Shown here: piece after piece, positions 16,663-25,160 of the stretch | How the letters are laid out: every line of letters starts with the position of its first letter | Position numbering within the stretch: position 1 is the stretch's first letter | Origin: Flavobacterium stagni | GTDB lineage: Bacteria > Bacteroidota > Bacteroidia > Flavobacteriales > Flavobacteriaceae | Length of the DNA: 64,000 nucleotides | Assembly: GCF_004122105.1 (NCBI RefSeq) | Contig: NZ_SBKN01000001.1 | Span: 682,001 to 746,000, forward strand | Direction: 5' to 3' | Translations under genes and position numbers: made by a program | Notes under the pieces: generated by a model | Databases searched by the model: none | What the model saw: the letters and a program-made list of their open reading frames with translations, nothing else | What the model was told of the DNA's origin: nothing

Positions 16663-18714
16663 ATGAAAAACCAAAAAATAGTAACCTTGGCATTGACGAT
16701 TGCTGCAGTATTTGCTACTGAAAGTTCGATGGCCCAAAATAAAAAACCGGGAATCAACCTGGATTTAATGGATAAGTCCGTTCAACCGGGTGATGATTTT
16801 TTCCGTTATGTAAACGGCGCATGGTTTGACAAAACCGATATTCCAGCTGACCGCACCCGATGGGGAAGTTTTGATGAATTACGTCAAAATACTGACAAAG
16901 ATGCATTAGCCATTTTAAAAGAGGCGGTGAAGAACAAGAAGTTGGATCCCAAGTCGGATCAAGCTAAAGCTGTGAATGTGTACAAAACCTACATGGACAC
17001 ATTGGCCCGAAACAAACGTGGCATTCAACCCATTAAATCCACATTGGCCAAAATTGATGCGGTGCGTAATGTAGACGATTTAAACAAATTATTAATTGAA
17101 AGACAAGCGCTTGGCGGACTCGGATTTTACGGCATGTCGGTGGGAGCTGATGCCAAAAACAGTAACCGCAATGTGTTGAACATTGGTCCTGGAAGTTTGG
17201 GTTTACCCGACCGTGATTATTATGTTGCCGAAGATGCGGATTCCAAAGAAAAACGTGCAAAGTATGTAGAGCACGTTGCGCGCATGTTGCAATATTTGGG
17301 ATTGTCTGAAATAAAAGCCAAAGCGGATGCTGAACGTGTTTTGGCTTTTGAAACTGCAATGGCGCAACCAAGAATGGACCGTGTAGAACGCCGTGACCGC
17401 AGAAAATCTTATAATCCCATGGATTTGACGCAATTGCAAGAGTTGACACCTTCTGTAAATTGGAGAAACTACATTTTAGGTGCAGGCATCAAACGTATTG
17501 ATACCGTTATTGTTTCGCAACCCAAATACATGACGGCGTTAGAAGGTTTGTTTAAGGCGAATAATGTTGAAGATTGGAAAGCCTACATGCGTTGGACGCT
17601 TTTGAATAAATATGCCGATGAGTTGACTACCGATATTGAAAAAGCGAATTGGGAGTTTTACAGCAAAACTCTTCAAGGGGCTAAAAAGCAACGTCCGCGA
17701 GAAGAGCGTGCTTTGCAAGTTGTGAATGGAACAGTGGGTGAAGCTTTAGGGAAATTATATGTAGAGAAAAAATTCCCAGCTGAAGCCAAGGAGAAAGCGG
17801 CAAAAATGATTAAATATTTATTCCGTGCTTTTGAAAACCGCATTAACAATTTACCATGGATGGATCCTGCAACACGCGTTGGCGCTGTGGAAAAACTACG
17901 CAAATCGACCGTGAAAATTGGGTATCCCGACAAGTGGAAAGATTATTCCAAATTAGACATTAAAGCGTTGGAAAACGGAGGTGCCTATTTTGAAAATATG
18001 GAAAATGTGGCGCGTTGGAATTTCGAACGCAACATTGAAGATTTGAGTAAACCGGTGGATAAAACCCGTTGGGGAATGACTCCTCAAACGGTGAACGCGT
18101 ATTATAATCCGTCGTACAATGAAATTGTGTTTCCTGCGGCGATTTTGCAACCACCATTTTACGATTATAAAGCGGATGATGCTGTGAATTTTGGTGGAAT
18201 TGGCGCTGTTATCGGACACGAAATTTCCCACGGATTTGATGATTCTGGAGCGCGTTACAATGCAGACGGGAATTTGGTGAATTGGTGGAAGGATGAAGAT
18301 TTAAAACAATTTACTGCTTTGGGAACAGCTTTGGCCGATCAATACAGTGCGTTGCAACCCTTACCAGGAACTTTTGTCGATGGTAAATTTACCTTAGGAG
18401 AAAACATTGGAGATTTAGGCGGGGTGAATGCAGCTTACGACGGTTTACAATTGTATTTGAAAGAAAATGGTAACCCAGGATTGATTGATGGCTATACTCC
18501 AGAGCAACGCTTCTTTATTTCGTGGGCGACGATTTGGCGTTCCAAAATGCGCGATGAAGCGATTAAGAATCAGGTGAAAACCGATCCGCATTCACCGGGT
18601 ATGTACCGTGCGTATGTACCGTTGTTGAATGTTGAAGCTTTCTATCAAGCGTTTAATATTAAACCCGAAAACAAATTGTATTTAGCGCCTGATAAACGCG
18701 TAAAAATTTGGTAA
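16663..18714 (+). CDS. M13 family metallopeptidase (copy 1)
   Basis: A 683-aa zinc endopeptidase of the neprilysin/PepO type, exported by an N-terminal signal (MKNQKIVTLALTIAAVFATESSMAQ). The family N-terminal block is PGDDFFRYVNGAWFDKTDIPADRTRWGSF. The zinc site is VIGHEISHGFDD around residue 519 with the third ligand in ENIGDLGGV. The C-terminus YLAPDKRVKIW is the invariant family ending. A paralogue with the same ending is encoded at 47031-49049. Probably periplasmic. Confidence 0.95.
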   Translation: MKNQKIVTLALTIAAVFATESSMAQNKKPGINLDLMDKSVQPGDDFFRYVNGAWFDKTDIPADRTRWGSFDELRQNTDKDALAILKEAVKNKKLDPKSDQAKAVNVYKTYMDTLARNKRGIQPIKSTLAKIDAVRNVDDLNKLLIERQALGGLGFYGMSVGADAKNSNRNVLNIGPGSLGLPDRDYYVAEDADSKEKRAKYVEHVARMLQYLGLSEIKAKADAERVLAFETAMAQPRMDRVERRDRRKSYNPMDLTQLQELTPSVNWRNYILGAGIKRIDTVIVSQPKYMTALEGLFKANNVEDWKAYMRWTLLNKYADELTTDIEKANWEFYSKTLQGAKKQRPREERALQVVNGTVGEALGKLYVEKKFPAEAKEKAAKMIKYLFRAFENRINNLPWMDPATRVGAVEKLRKSTVKIGYPDKWKDYSKLDIKALENGGAYFENMENVARWNFERNIEDLSKPVDKTRWGMTPQTVNAYYNPSYNEIVFPAAILQPPFYDYKADDAVNFGGIGAVIGHEISHGFDDSGARYNADGNLVNWWKDEDLKQFTALGTALADQYSALQPLPGTFVDGKFTLGENIGDLGGVNAAYDGLQLYLKENGNPGLIDGYTPEQRFFISWATIWRSKMRDEAIKNQVKTDPHSPGMYRAYVPLLNVEAFYQAFNIKPENKLYLAPDKRVKIW

Positions 18715-18737
18715 TTCGGAGTGCAAAATAAACGAAA

Positions 18738-18765
18738 GGCTGTCAGCGATGACGGCCTTTTTTTT
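18738..18765 (+). terminator. Terminator after the M13 peptidase
   Basis: GGCTGTCA-gcga-TGACGGCC followed by a T8 run. It abuts the stop of the convergent gene, whose end it may also serve. Confidence 0.85.
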
Positions 18766-19564
18766 AGGGTCTAACTTGAAAAATATACTTCCAGTTTTCT
18801 AATAAATAGTCGGGATGTATGCATTTTCCAGAACGTTGATCCGTTTCGTTAAATTCGGGTAAAGGTAAATTTCGAGATTGGGCTGCATCCACATAATAGG
18901 CTTTACGCGAAGGATGTTCGGGATGAACAGCATTTATAGATTGATTGATGGCTTCACGATGGATGCATTCTTCTAAAATAGAGATACAATCGTACAATTC
19001 GATCAAATTGACAGGGGCATCTGGTCGTTCATTATTTTTTCGTCCTGAAAGGTATTTTATTGGATGGCGATCCTTGCCTATCAAGCCACCAAAGCGCACA
19101 ATAGTAAAGGGAAATCCCGAATTTTGAATACATTCTTCTGCTCGAACCAATTCTTTGCCCGATTCCGTGTCGGGTTGTGGTACAGTTTGGTCTGTTATAG
19201 TTTCTTGAAGATCTGAAAAAACTGAGGTCGAACTCACCCAAATAATTTTTATGCGTTGATTTTTGGGAAGATTTTTTAGCAATAGCTCCACTTTTGAAAC
19301 ATAAGATGCTGTATCATCCTTGCGCAGTCGTGGCGGAATGTTAATGAGCAATTGATCCAATCCATTTACAAAACTTTCCCAATCACCCGCAATGTCATTT
19401 TCGTTTATAGCTATATGAAAAGCATCAATACCGTGAGCTGTGAGTTGGACACATTTATCCACTGTCGTGGAAGTACCTTTCACGCGATATCCTTTTTCTA
19501 CTAAGGATTGTGCCAAAGGAAAGCCCAGCCAACCGCAACCTAGAATGCCAATCGTTTCTTTCAT
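18764..19564 (-). CDS. NAD(P)-binding SDR-like protein
   Basis: A 266-aa Rossmann-fold protein (MKETIGILGCGWLGFPLAQSLVEKGYRVKGTS) of the atypical extended SDR group that includes E. coli YeeZ. The GxGxxG-type loop is GCGWLG, and the substrate is unknown. WVSSTSVFSD and PFTIVRFGGLIG are also typical of extended SDRs. An upstream ATG at 19621 would give 19 extra residues overlapping the M28 gene; the ATG at 19564 gives a clean Rossmann start. Likely co-transcribed with the M28 peptidase. Confidence 0.8.
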   Translation of the reverse strand: MKETIGILGCGWLGFPLAQSLVEKGYRVKGTSTTVDKCVQLTAHGIDAFHIAINENDIAGDWESFVNGLDQLLINIPPRLRKDDTASYVSKVELLLKNLPKNQRIKIIWVSSTSVFSDLQETITDQTVPQPDTESGKELVRAEECIQNSGFPFTIVRFGGLIGKDRHPIKYLSGRKNNERPDAPVNLIELYDCISILEECIHREAINQSINAVHPEHPSRKAYYVDAAQSRNLPLPEFNETDQRSGKCIHPDYLLENWKYIFQVRP

Positions 19565-19586
19565 ATGCCAAAGATACGGCACAAAT

Positions 19587-21911
19587 TTAATGTGCTTGTT
19601 GTACTGATGGAGTGGGTGCAATTTTTTTCAAAACTACAATAGCATCATTGAGTACAAAGGGAGTTGGCATTTGGTTTTTGGGTCTATATGGAACTGAAAA
19701 CAAAGGATTTTCGAGTAAATCAAACGAACTTTCCATTAACTCCAATTGGGGTTTTTGGTTGGCTGGAACATCAAATGAAAAGACCAGCGGTTCATTTTCG
19801 GTGAGATAATAACTCAAAATTTTATTGGAAGTACCACCGCCAATTTTGTTTCCATGTGCAAGAGCAGTTACCCCATTGGCTTTTAAATGTTGTAGAATGA
19901 TGTTGTTTTTGATAAAAATGTCGTAACGATTGACCTTTCTTTTAGGGGTGATGCGAATTTGGTAATAGTGCCGATTGCCACGAAGCGTATCTTTTTCAAA
20001 AACAATTTCAGGTTGAGGTAAAGCTTTTACGGGAGCCGAATTCATCCATCGGAAAGCAGTGCCGTATTTACTGTACAACTGATTTTGATTTAAGGCGTCG
20101 GCAGGTTTTGGTTTTGGGCCTAAAAATGGAGTATTCCAAGCGTCTAATCGTTCATCATACGTCGTCCAATAGGCTTTGTGATGATTGGCATCCAACACAT
20201 AGAGCAAACTGTTGGGTTTTGCGGTAGCATTCGTAAAAGGTGCTTCAAAATGGGCTTTAACCAAGAAAGAAACACCGATTAAAAAGCAAAGTGTTGCCCA
20301 TGTTTTTTTATGCGTAAACGATCCCAAAATGGGAAGTAATAATGAAAAAGTAAGAACGGTAAGCGCCATCGAACCCGGAATCATTTTTAATCCAAGACCC
20401 ACAGGAAACATGGTAATGAATGGCACGATAATGAGTAGGGCTGGAACCGCCATGAGTAAGTTCCAAAACCTTTTGGACTGTTGGGTGATGACAAAAACGC
20501 CCAACATGAGAACCGAACCCAAAACAGGTAAGATAAGAAAGGCCGCTCCTTTGAGTTGTAGGGCGATGCTAATATTGATTAGTAGCCAAAGAAAAATTGC
20601 CGCAAATAGTCGGTTCATCTCGGTAAATCGGCTGGTTTCTTTTTGGTAAAATAAAAAACAAATGCCAAGTGCTACTGCCACAAACGCATAGATATAGTCG
20701 TGGCCGTTGTAAGTAAATCCTTGAAGAATTGTTGTGTAATCAGGATAAATGAGTTTGAGTATCCACCAGCCTACAACGCCGATGATGATTGTAGTGATTA
20801 AAGCACCAAACAATGGAAGAAATCCTTTCAAAACGGCATCAATCCGTAAAACATGTTTGCCTAAACCAATAAATGTAAAGGTAAAAAGTAGTGCGGCTAC
20901 TAGGATGAGCATCGGCCAAATCCATTCAAACGGATAATGAATAAAACCAAACGGGATGTTGAAGTATACCGAATCGTTTGTACTATTCAGGTTACTCAAG
21001 TCGGCATTTGCAAAATGATGCAGCAACGGCATGAGGTAACTCCCTTGATGGGCTAGCGACGTTGGAGCTAAATTTTCAAAATAATCCTGTTCCGTGTGGT
21101 AGTTGTAATGACTGTCAATAAAGGCAAAATTGTAGCCTTGGATTTTTCCTTCTTCTCGGAAAACGGTGAGATCCGTGTCGTTGGGTAGCATTTTATAAAT
21201 GCTATACATCAACGAATTTGAGACTGGATAAGGAACATTACCGTTGGAAAAGGCGTGCACCATTTTTTGATTCCCTTGGTTAGTTTCCATCAGCATATAG
21301 CCAGGTCCAGAAGATCCGCGCGCTTCAAAGTTTAACGCTAAACCAATGTCTTTTGCCCAATGGTGTTGCGTTACGAATAAAGCGGCACCGTTCAATCCCA
21401 ATTCTTCGGCATCTGTAAATACGATTATGATGTCGTTTTTATGAGTGGTTTTGGTGTGTAAAAAAGCACGAACACCTTCCAATATTGTAGCTACACCAGA
21501 GGCATCATCACTAGCGCCGTGCGATTTTGTGTGTGGCGCACTATCATAATGCGATAAAAGCAACAGGGCTTTGCTTGATTGTGTTCCTTTGATACGAGCT
21601 AATATATTCGATGATTTCACCAAGGTTCCTTTTTCGGTCATGGTAAATCCACTTTGAATGGTTGGTTCAAGTCCCAAGTCTTTTAATTCACGCATCAAAT
21701 AGTTTTGAATACGTTGATGATCGGGCGACCCTACATAATGAGGGTGTTTCGCCATTATTTTTACTTTTTCTAAGGCACGTTGGGTTGAGAATTCTGCTAA
21801 TGGAGCAGGTTCTTGCGCATCATAAGTTTGCGGCATCATTAGATAGAACAGCAAACTTACCACACCAATGAGGAAGAGGCTTTCGTAGAGGTTGGTGTAA
21901 TTTTTTTTCAT
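19587..21911 (-). CDS. M28 family zinc peptidase with membrane domain
   Basis: A 774-aa membrane aminopeptidase-like protein. After one N-terminal membrane segment comes the M28 domain: LLLLSHYDSAPHTKSHGASDDASGVATILEG (first zinc ligands), FTDAEELGLNGAALF (catalytic Glu pair), and SHYNYHTEQDYFENL (last His). The middle (about residues 320-560) has around eight hydrophobic helices, and the C-terminal ~200 residues look extracytoplasmic. This is the Fxna/ER-metallopeptidase-like M28 architecture. The ATG at 21911 is preferred over 21947, which lies inside the upstream zinc-ribbon gene. Confidence 0.88.
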   Translation of the reverse strand: MKKNYTNLYESLFLIGVVSLLFYLMMPQTYDAQEPAPLAEFSTQRALEKVKIMAKHPHYVGSPDHQRIQNYLMRELKDLGLEPTIQSGFTMTEKGTLVKSSNILARIKGTQSSKALLLLSHYDSAPHTKSHGASDDASGVATILEGVRAFLHTKTTHKNDIIIVFTDAEELGLNGAALFVTQHHWAKDIGLALNFEARGSSGPGYMLMETNQGNQKMVHAFSNGNVPYPVSNSLMYSIYKMLPNDTDLTVFREEGKIQGYNFAFIDSHYNYHTEQDYFENLAPTSLAHQGSYLMPLLHHFANADLSNLNSTNDSVYFNIPFGFIHYPFEWIWPMLILVAALLFTFTFIGLGKHVLRIDAVLKGFLPLFGALITTIIIGVVGWWILKLIYPDYTTILQGFTYNGHDYIYAFVAVALGICFLFYQKETSRFTEMNRLFAAIFLWLLINISIALQLKGAAFLILPVLGSVLMLGVFVITQQSKRFWNLLMAVPALLIIVPFITMFPVGLGLKMIPGSMALTVLTFSLLLPILGSFTHKKTWATLCFLIGVSFLVKAHFEAPFTNATAKPNSLLYVLDANHHKAYWTTYDERLDAWNTPFLGPKPKPADALNQNQLYSKYGTAFRWMNSAPVKALPQPEIVFEKDTLRGNRHYYQIRITPKRKVNRYDIFIKNNIILQHLKANGVTALAHGNKIGGGTSNKILSYYLTENEPLVFSFDVPANQKPQLELMESSFDLLENPLFSVPYRPKNQMPTPFVLNDAIVVLKKIAPTPSVQQAH

Positions 21912-21927
21912 AATCGCATTACCACCG

Positions 21928-22278
21928 TCAAGTTTCCCGTCGAACAAGTTCCAATTGATTGTCGTCAGTGATCATATAGCCTTGATTGTAGACAAAGCGA
22001 TACGTTTTGCCGGTTTTTGTGGTTAAAATGTGGGTTATGTAATGTAATTCAAATCCCTTGTGCAACAATTTTTCTTGAGCGATTCTTGTTTTCCCTTCGG
22101 CATTGAGTTCACTTAAAATGCGGTAATTTTTTCGCAATTTGTTATTGACATTACGCATCATATTTGTACTGTCCCTGTTCATGCGATTATTGAATGCATT
22201 ACGGCAACCGTCACAGCAAAATTTTTTGTCTTCGCGACCGCTGATGGGCAGATCGCATTCCATACAATTTCGTTTCAT
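21928..22278 (-). CDS. DUF2116-type zinc-ribbon protein
   Basis: A 116-aa cytoplasmic protein with an N-terminal zinc ribbon, CMECDLPISGREDKKFCCDGCRNAFNNR (CxxC...CCxxC, residues 5-26), like the DUF2116 family common in Flavobacteria. The remainder is helical and basic, and its function is unknown. It lies 16 bp before the M28 peptidase start, so the two probably form one transcript with the SDR-like gene. Confidence 0.75.
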   Translation of the reverse strand: MKRNCMECDLPISGREDKKFCCDGCRNAFNNRMNRDSTNMMRNVNNKLRKNYRILSELNAEGKTRIAQEKLLHKGFELHYITHILTTKTGKTYRFVYNQGYMITDDNQLELVRRET

Positions 22279-22418
22279 AATCGTGGTGTTTACTTCTCAT
22301 TTTGGCTTAAAAATAGGTTTACAATTTCTTGATTTTTTGAAAATGCAAGTCAAATATAGCGAATAAATTGTAAAGTTTGAAGTGCTAAAAGAACGTTCCC
22401 CAATTTATCTATTTGTAG

Positions 22419-22463
22419 TCGGTTACAAGCATTTACATTCGGTAGTAAATGGTAAATAACCGA
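22419..22463. promoter_or_regulatory. Nested inverted repeat upstream of tandem ssb genes
   Basis: The outer arms TCGGTTA (22419-22425) and TAACCGA (22457-22463) enclose inner arms CATTTAC (22430-22436) and GTAAATG (22445-22451). It lies 75 bp before the first ssb ATG. It could be an operator pair or a cruciform-forming site. It lacks a T-run, so it is not an ordinary terminator. Confidence 0.45.
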
Positions 22464-22538
22464 TTAATGTAATTTTTTGTTTGCAATTTTGTCCTGTTCA
22501 TTACCAACCCAATAGTTTAAAATTAATTTTTATAAGCC

Positions 22539-22871
22539 ATGAAAAATCGTATTCAATTAATTGGCCATGTCGGTCAAGACCCCGAAATCAGATCTTTTGA
22601 AGGAGGAAAAAAAGTAGCCAATCTTAACATCGCAACTCAAGATGTGTATTACAAAGAGCAAGGAGAAAAAGTAGAACAAACTGAGTGGCACCGAGTTGTG
22701 GCTTGGGGTAAGTTAGCCAATGTTATTGAGAAATTCGTTTCCAAAGGGAAGGAAATTGCTGTCAGTGGTAAAATCACCTATCGTAATTATGAAGATAAAG
22801 AAGGGGTGAAACGCTACATTACCGAAGTTGTAGCAGAAGAATTACATTTATTAGGTAAAGCCAATTCTTAA
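22539..22871 (+). CDS. ssb: Single-stranded DNA-binding protein (short, copy 1)
   Basis: A 110-aa OB-fold SSB: MKNRIQLIGHVGQDPEIRSFEGGKKVANLNIAT, EQTEWHRVVAWGKLANVIEKFVSKGKEIAVSGKITYRNY. It lacks the long linker and acidic DDDIPF-like tip of housekeeping SSB; the sequence stops after LHLLGKANS. It therefore cannot recruit partners through the usual tail. It is followed 20 bp later by a close paralogue. It may be an accessory SSB (competence, repair or phage-like); the housekeeping SSB is presumably elsewhere. Confidence 0.92.
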   Translation: MKNRIQLIGHVGQDPEIRSFEGGKKVANLNIATQDVYYKEQGEKVEQTEWHRVVAWGKLANVIEKFVSKGKEIAVSGKITYRNYEDKEGVKRYITEVVAEELHLLGKANS

Positions 22872-22891
22872 CGTTTAATCCATTTCAGATT

Positions 22892-23221
22892 ATGAATGCA
22901 TTGTGTAATAAGGTTCAGTTAATTGGTCATGTGGGTCAGGAACCGGAAGTAAAATTGTTTGAAAATAAAAAAAGAGCAAGCTTAACGATAGCCACGAACG
23001 AGGTGTATTACCGCGATAATGGGGATAAAGTTGAGCAAACGGAATGGCATCGTGTAACTGCCTGGGGGAAGTTGGCCGATATCGTCGAAAAACATGTTGT
23101 TAAGGGAAAAGAAATTGCAGTGGAGGGCAAGTTAACACATCGTTCGTATGATGATAAAAACGGCGAAAAGCGTTACATCACAGAAGTGGTGGCTAACGAT
23201 TTGCTTCTTTTCGGGAAATAA
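22892..23221 (+). CDS. ssb: Single-stranded DNA-binding protein (short, copy 2)
   Basis: A 109-aa paralogue of the preceding gene with the same layout: KVQLIGHVGQEPEVKLFENKKRASLTIATNEVYY and EQTEWHRVTAWGKLADIVEKHVVKGKEIAVEGK, ending NDLLLFGK with no acidic tail. The two proteins are alike along their whole length, so this is a tandem duplication that has diverged. Both are followed by a single terminator, so they are one transcript and could form mixed tetramers (inference). Confidence 0.92.
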   Translation: MNALCNKVQLIGHVGQEPEVKLFENKKRASLTIATNEVYYRDNGDKVEQTEWHRVTAWGKLADIVEKHVVKGKEIAVEGKLTHRSYDDKNGEKRYITEVVANDLLLFGK

Positions 23222-23245
23222 ACCTTGCGAAGGGTTCTTAGAGGG

Positions 23246-23276
23246 AAACGGTGGTTGATCAAACCACCGTTTTGAT
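23246..23276 (+). terminator. Terminator of the ssb pair
   Basis: AAACGGTGGTT / AACCACCGTTT, an 11-bp perfect stem with a 5-nt loop, then T-rich sequence. Confidence 0.8.
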
Positions 23277-23312
23277 ATTTATTTAAGGAGTTATTTAACT
23301 TATTTTTTAACA

Positions 23313-23326
23313 CGAAAACGTTTTCG
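23313..23326. promoter_or_regulatory. LacI-type operator CGAAAACGTTTTCG (distant copy)
   Basis: A perfect 14-bp palindrome. With its downstream GTA it is identical over 17 bases to the site at 50311, between the LacI-family gene and the TonB receptor. It lies 87 bp upstream of the secreted-protein ATG at 23400. A weak -7-like TACTTTTA sits at 23362-23369. Confidence 0.7.
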
Positions 23327-23399
23327 GTAACATTTATTTTAAGGAGTCCTGTTTTTTTTAATACTTTTATTTAACAAATAGGAATTTAAAATCCTAACT

Positions 23400-23843
23400 A
23401 TGAAAGTATTTCGACTTGTTTTATGGGGAATTGCCTTAGCTTTTGCTAGTTTGCGAGTTCAAGCGCAAGTTGGAATTAATACTACAAATCCATTAAGTAC
23501 GCTAGATATTAATGGCAACTTATCGGTGAAAACGGTTACCTTAAACGGAAACGGAAGTGGAAGTGGAGGGGCTGCCATTTCAATCAGTGATGGAGTTTAT
23601 ATTTCGATTGCCCCACAAGTTAATGATGATAAATTTCAATTGCCAAGTCCGGTTACGTATCCGGGAAGGATTTATGTAATCCGAAATATTCAAAACGCGA
23701 TTACTGCCCAATTAACTACTTCAGCAGGAATGTTTTTTCCAAAAAATTCAACGGTTGGGTCAAATCAATTGTATATGTATGAGGGTAATTTACGTACGGT
23801 AATTGTGATCAGTGACGGGATAAATTGGACGTATATCAATTAG
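23400..23843 (+). CDS. Small secreted protein of unknown function
   Basis: A 147-aa protein with a signal peptide (MKVFRLVLWGIALAFASLRVQAQ), followed by VGINTTNPLSTLDINGNLSVK. That phrase is typical of Bacteroidota secreted proteins with phage tail-fibre-like or trimeric repeats. A Gly/Ser-rich stretch lies near residues 52-60 and the rest is beta-rich, ending DGINWTYIN. I cannot name a family. It has its own intergenic region with a LacI-type operator and converges on the acetyltransferase gene, overlapping its end by 4 bp. Confidence 0.7.
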   Translation: MKVFRLVLWGIALAFASLRVQAQVGINTTNPLSTLDINGNLSVKTVTLNGNGSGSGGAAISISDGVYISIAPQVNDDKFQLPSPVTYPGRIYVIRNIQNAITAQLTTSAGMFFPKNSTVGSNQLYMYEGNLRTVIVISDGINWTYIN

Positions 23844-24472
23844 TCATTTAAATATTCTTGCAAACATTCTAAAAATTTCCCAACATGAATGCCATCGACA
23901 AGTCCGTGGTGAACATGTACCGATATAGCCATTGTTTTTTTCCCGTTTTCGTCAATCATTTTCCCATATGAAATTTTCGGACAACTGTCGGGATAACTAA
24001 AACCACGTGCATGGGATAAACCCTGAAAATCCACCCAAGGAATGCTGGAAAAGTGAATCAGATTTTCATGAGGAAATTCCCGAGTTAACAAGCCACTTGT
24101 CCCTTGTATTCGCTTTATTTCTTGTAGGGCAATTGTATTAAATGTATCTAGGTCAGGATGGTATTTCATTAAAGAAAAACCAAAGGTTTGATCTTCACGC
24201 ATAATGGTCGCAGAAGCATCAATTCGTTCAAAAATCCAAGGGTCATTGTCAATTATTCGTAAGCGAAACGGCTCACAGGCGTTGACTGCCTTTAATGTTT
24301 TAAACAAATAGAAATTGAAAAAAGAGACACCCAATTCTTTTGCTTTTGCATAAGCCAAAGTACAGTCAACACGCGTCGTTAAACCATAAAACGGCTCTTC
24401 CATTTGTTTAAAAAACAAAAAATGTTCTTTACGATTCCAGGAATCAAGGTTGATTTTTGTTTTCATGACCAT
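23840..24472 (-). CDS. Chloramphenicol acetyltransferase-like (CatA family) protein
   Basis: A 210-aa homologue of type A chloramphenicol acetyltransferases, which transfer acetyl from acetyl-CoA. The catalytic signature HHGLVDGIH (HHxxxDGxH) is present near residue 188, with the conserved N-terminal W..R..HFLFF and SSIPWVDF blocks. Chromosomal relatives are widespread in Bacteroidota and need not confer resistance, so the substrate is uncertain. Its ATG at 24472 overlaps the stop of the HAD gene (TAATG). A second ATG at 24466 is equally possible. Confidence 0.88.
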   Translation of the reverse strand: MVMKTKINLDSWNRKEHFLFFKQMEEPFYGLTTRVDCTLAYAKAKELGVSFFNFYLFKTLKAVNACEPFRLRIIDNDPWIFERIDASATIMREDQTFGFSLMKYHPDLDTFNTIALQEIKRIQGTSGLLTREFPHENLIHFSSIPWVDFQGLSHARGFSYPDSCPKISYGKMIDENGKKTMAISVHVHHGLVDGIHVGKFLECLQEYLND

Positions 24473-25158
24473 TAAAATAGTTGTTGCAATTCCGTAATGG
24501 ATTGGAGCGCTTTAAATTTTGGGTGCTGAATTTCAAAGTCAATTCGTTCATATTCCCAAGTTGTTTGATAAGGAATATGAATTCCAGTCCCTCCAATATT
24601 CAATACTGGTAATACATCTGATTTTAAGGAGTTACCAATCATCACAAAATTTTCAGGCTGAATGTCTAATCGTTTCAACATTTTCTCGTAATCCAATTCT
24701 GTTTTATCACTCATTACTTCAATATGATGAAAATAATGACCAATTCCAGAATCGTGTAATTTTCGATGTTGATCTTTCAAGTCGCCTTTTGTGGCTACAA
24801 CTAAGCGGTATTTGCCATGAAGTGATTGTAAAACCGATTCTACTTCGGGCAATAACTCAACTGGTTTTTGAAGTAAATCTTTACCAATTTGAATAATTTT
24901 ATCAATGGCTTCCCCCGATAATTGTTGGTGGGTTAATTCCAATCCCGATTCAATCATAGAGAGCACAAAAGCCTTGATGCCAAATCCGTATAAAGGCAAA
25001 TTGTTAACCTGATGTTGTAAAAGTAATTGCAGTAAATCCTGTTTCGAAGTATACCCTTCAAATAAACGACAAAATTTATCCTGCGCTTCTTCAAAGTACG
25101 GTTCGTTGTGCCACAAAGTGTCGTCAGCGTCGAAGGCGATGATGGTCGAATGTTGCAT
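24472..25158 (-). CDS. HAD family hydrolase
   Basis: A 228-aa haloacid-dehalogenase-type phosphatase. Motif I is FDADDTLWHN (DxDxT, residues 9-18), motif II is VVATKG, and motifs III/IV are VMIGNSLKSDVLPVLNIGG. The cap inserts after motif I, as in the phosphoglycolate phosphatase/5'-nucleotidase group. The substrate is not predictable. It is coupled to the CAT-like gene downstream and lies 2 bp after the hypothetical protein gene upstream, so the three form one cluster. Confidence 0.9.
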   Translation of the reverse strand: MQHSTIIAFDADDTLWHNEPYFEEAQDKFCRLFEGYTSKQDLLQLLLQHQVNNLPLYGFGIKAFVLSMIESGLELTHQQLSGEAIDKIIQIGKDLLQKPVELLPEVESVLQSLHGKYRLVVATKGDLKDQHRKLHDSGIGHYFHHIEVMSDKTELDYEKMLKRLDIQPENFVMIGNSLKSDVLPVLNIGGTGIHIPYQTTWEYERIDFEIQHPKFKALQSITELQQLF

Positions 25159-25160
25159 GA

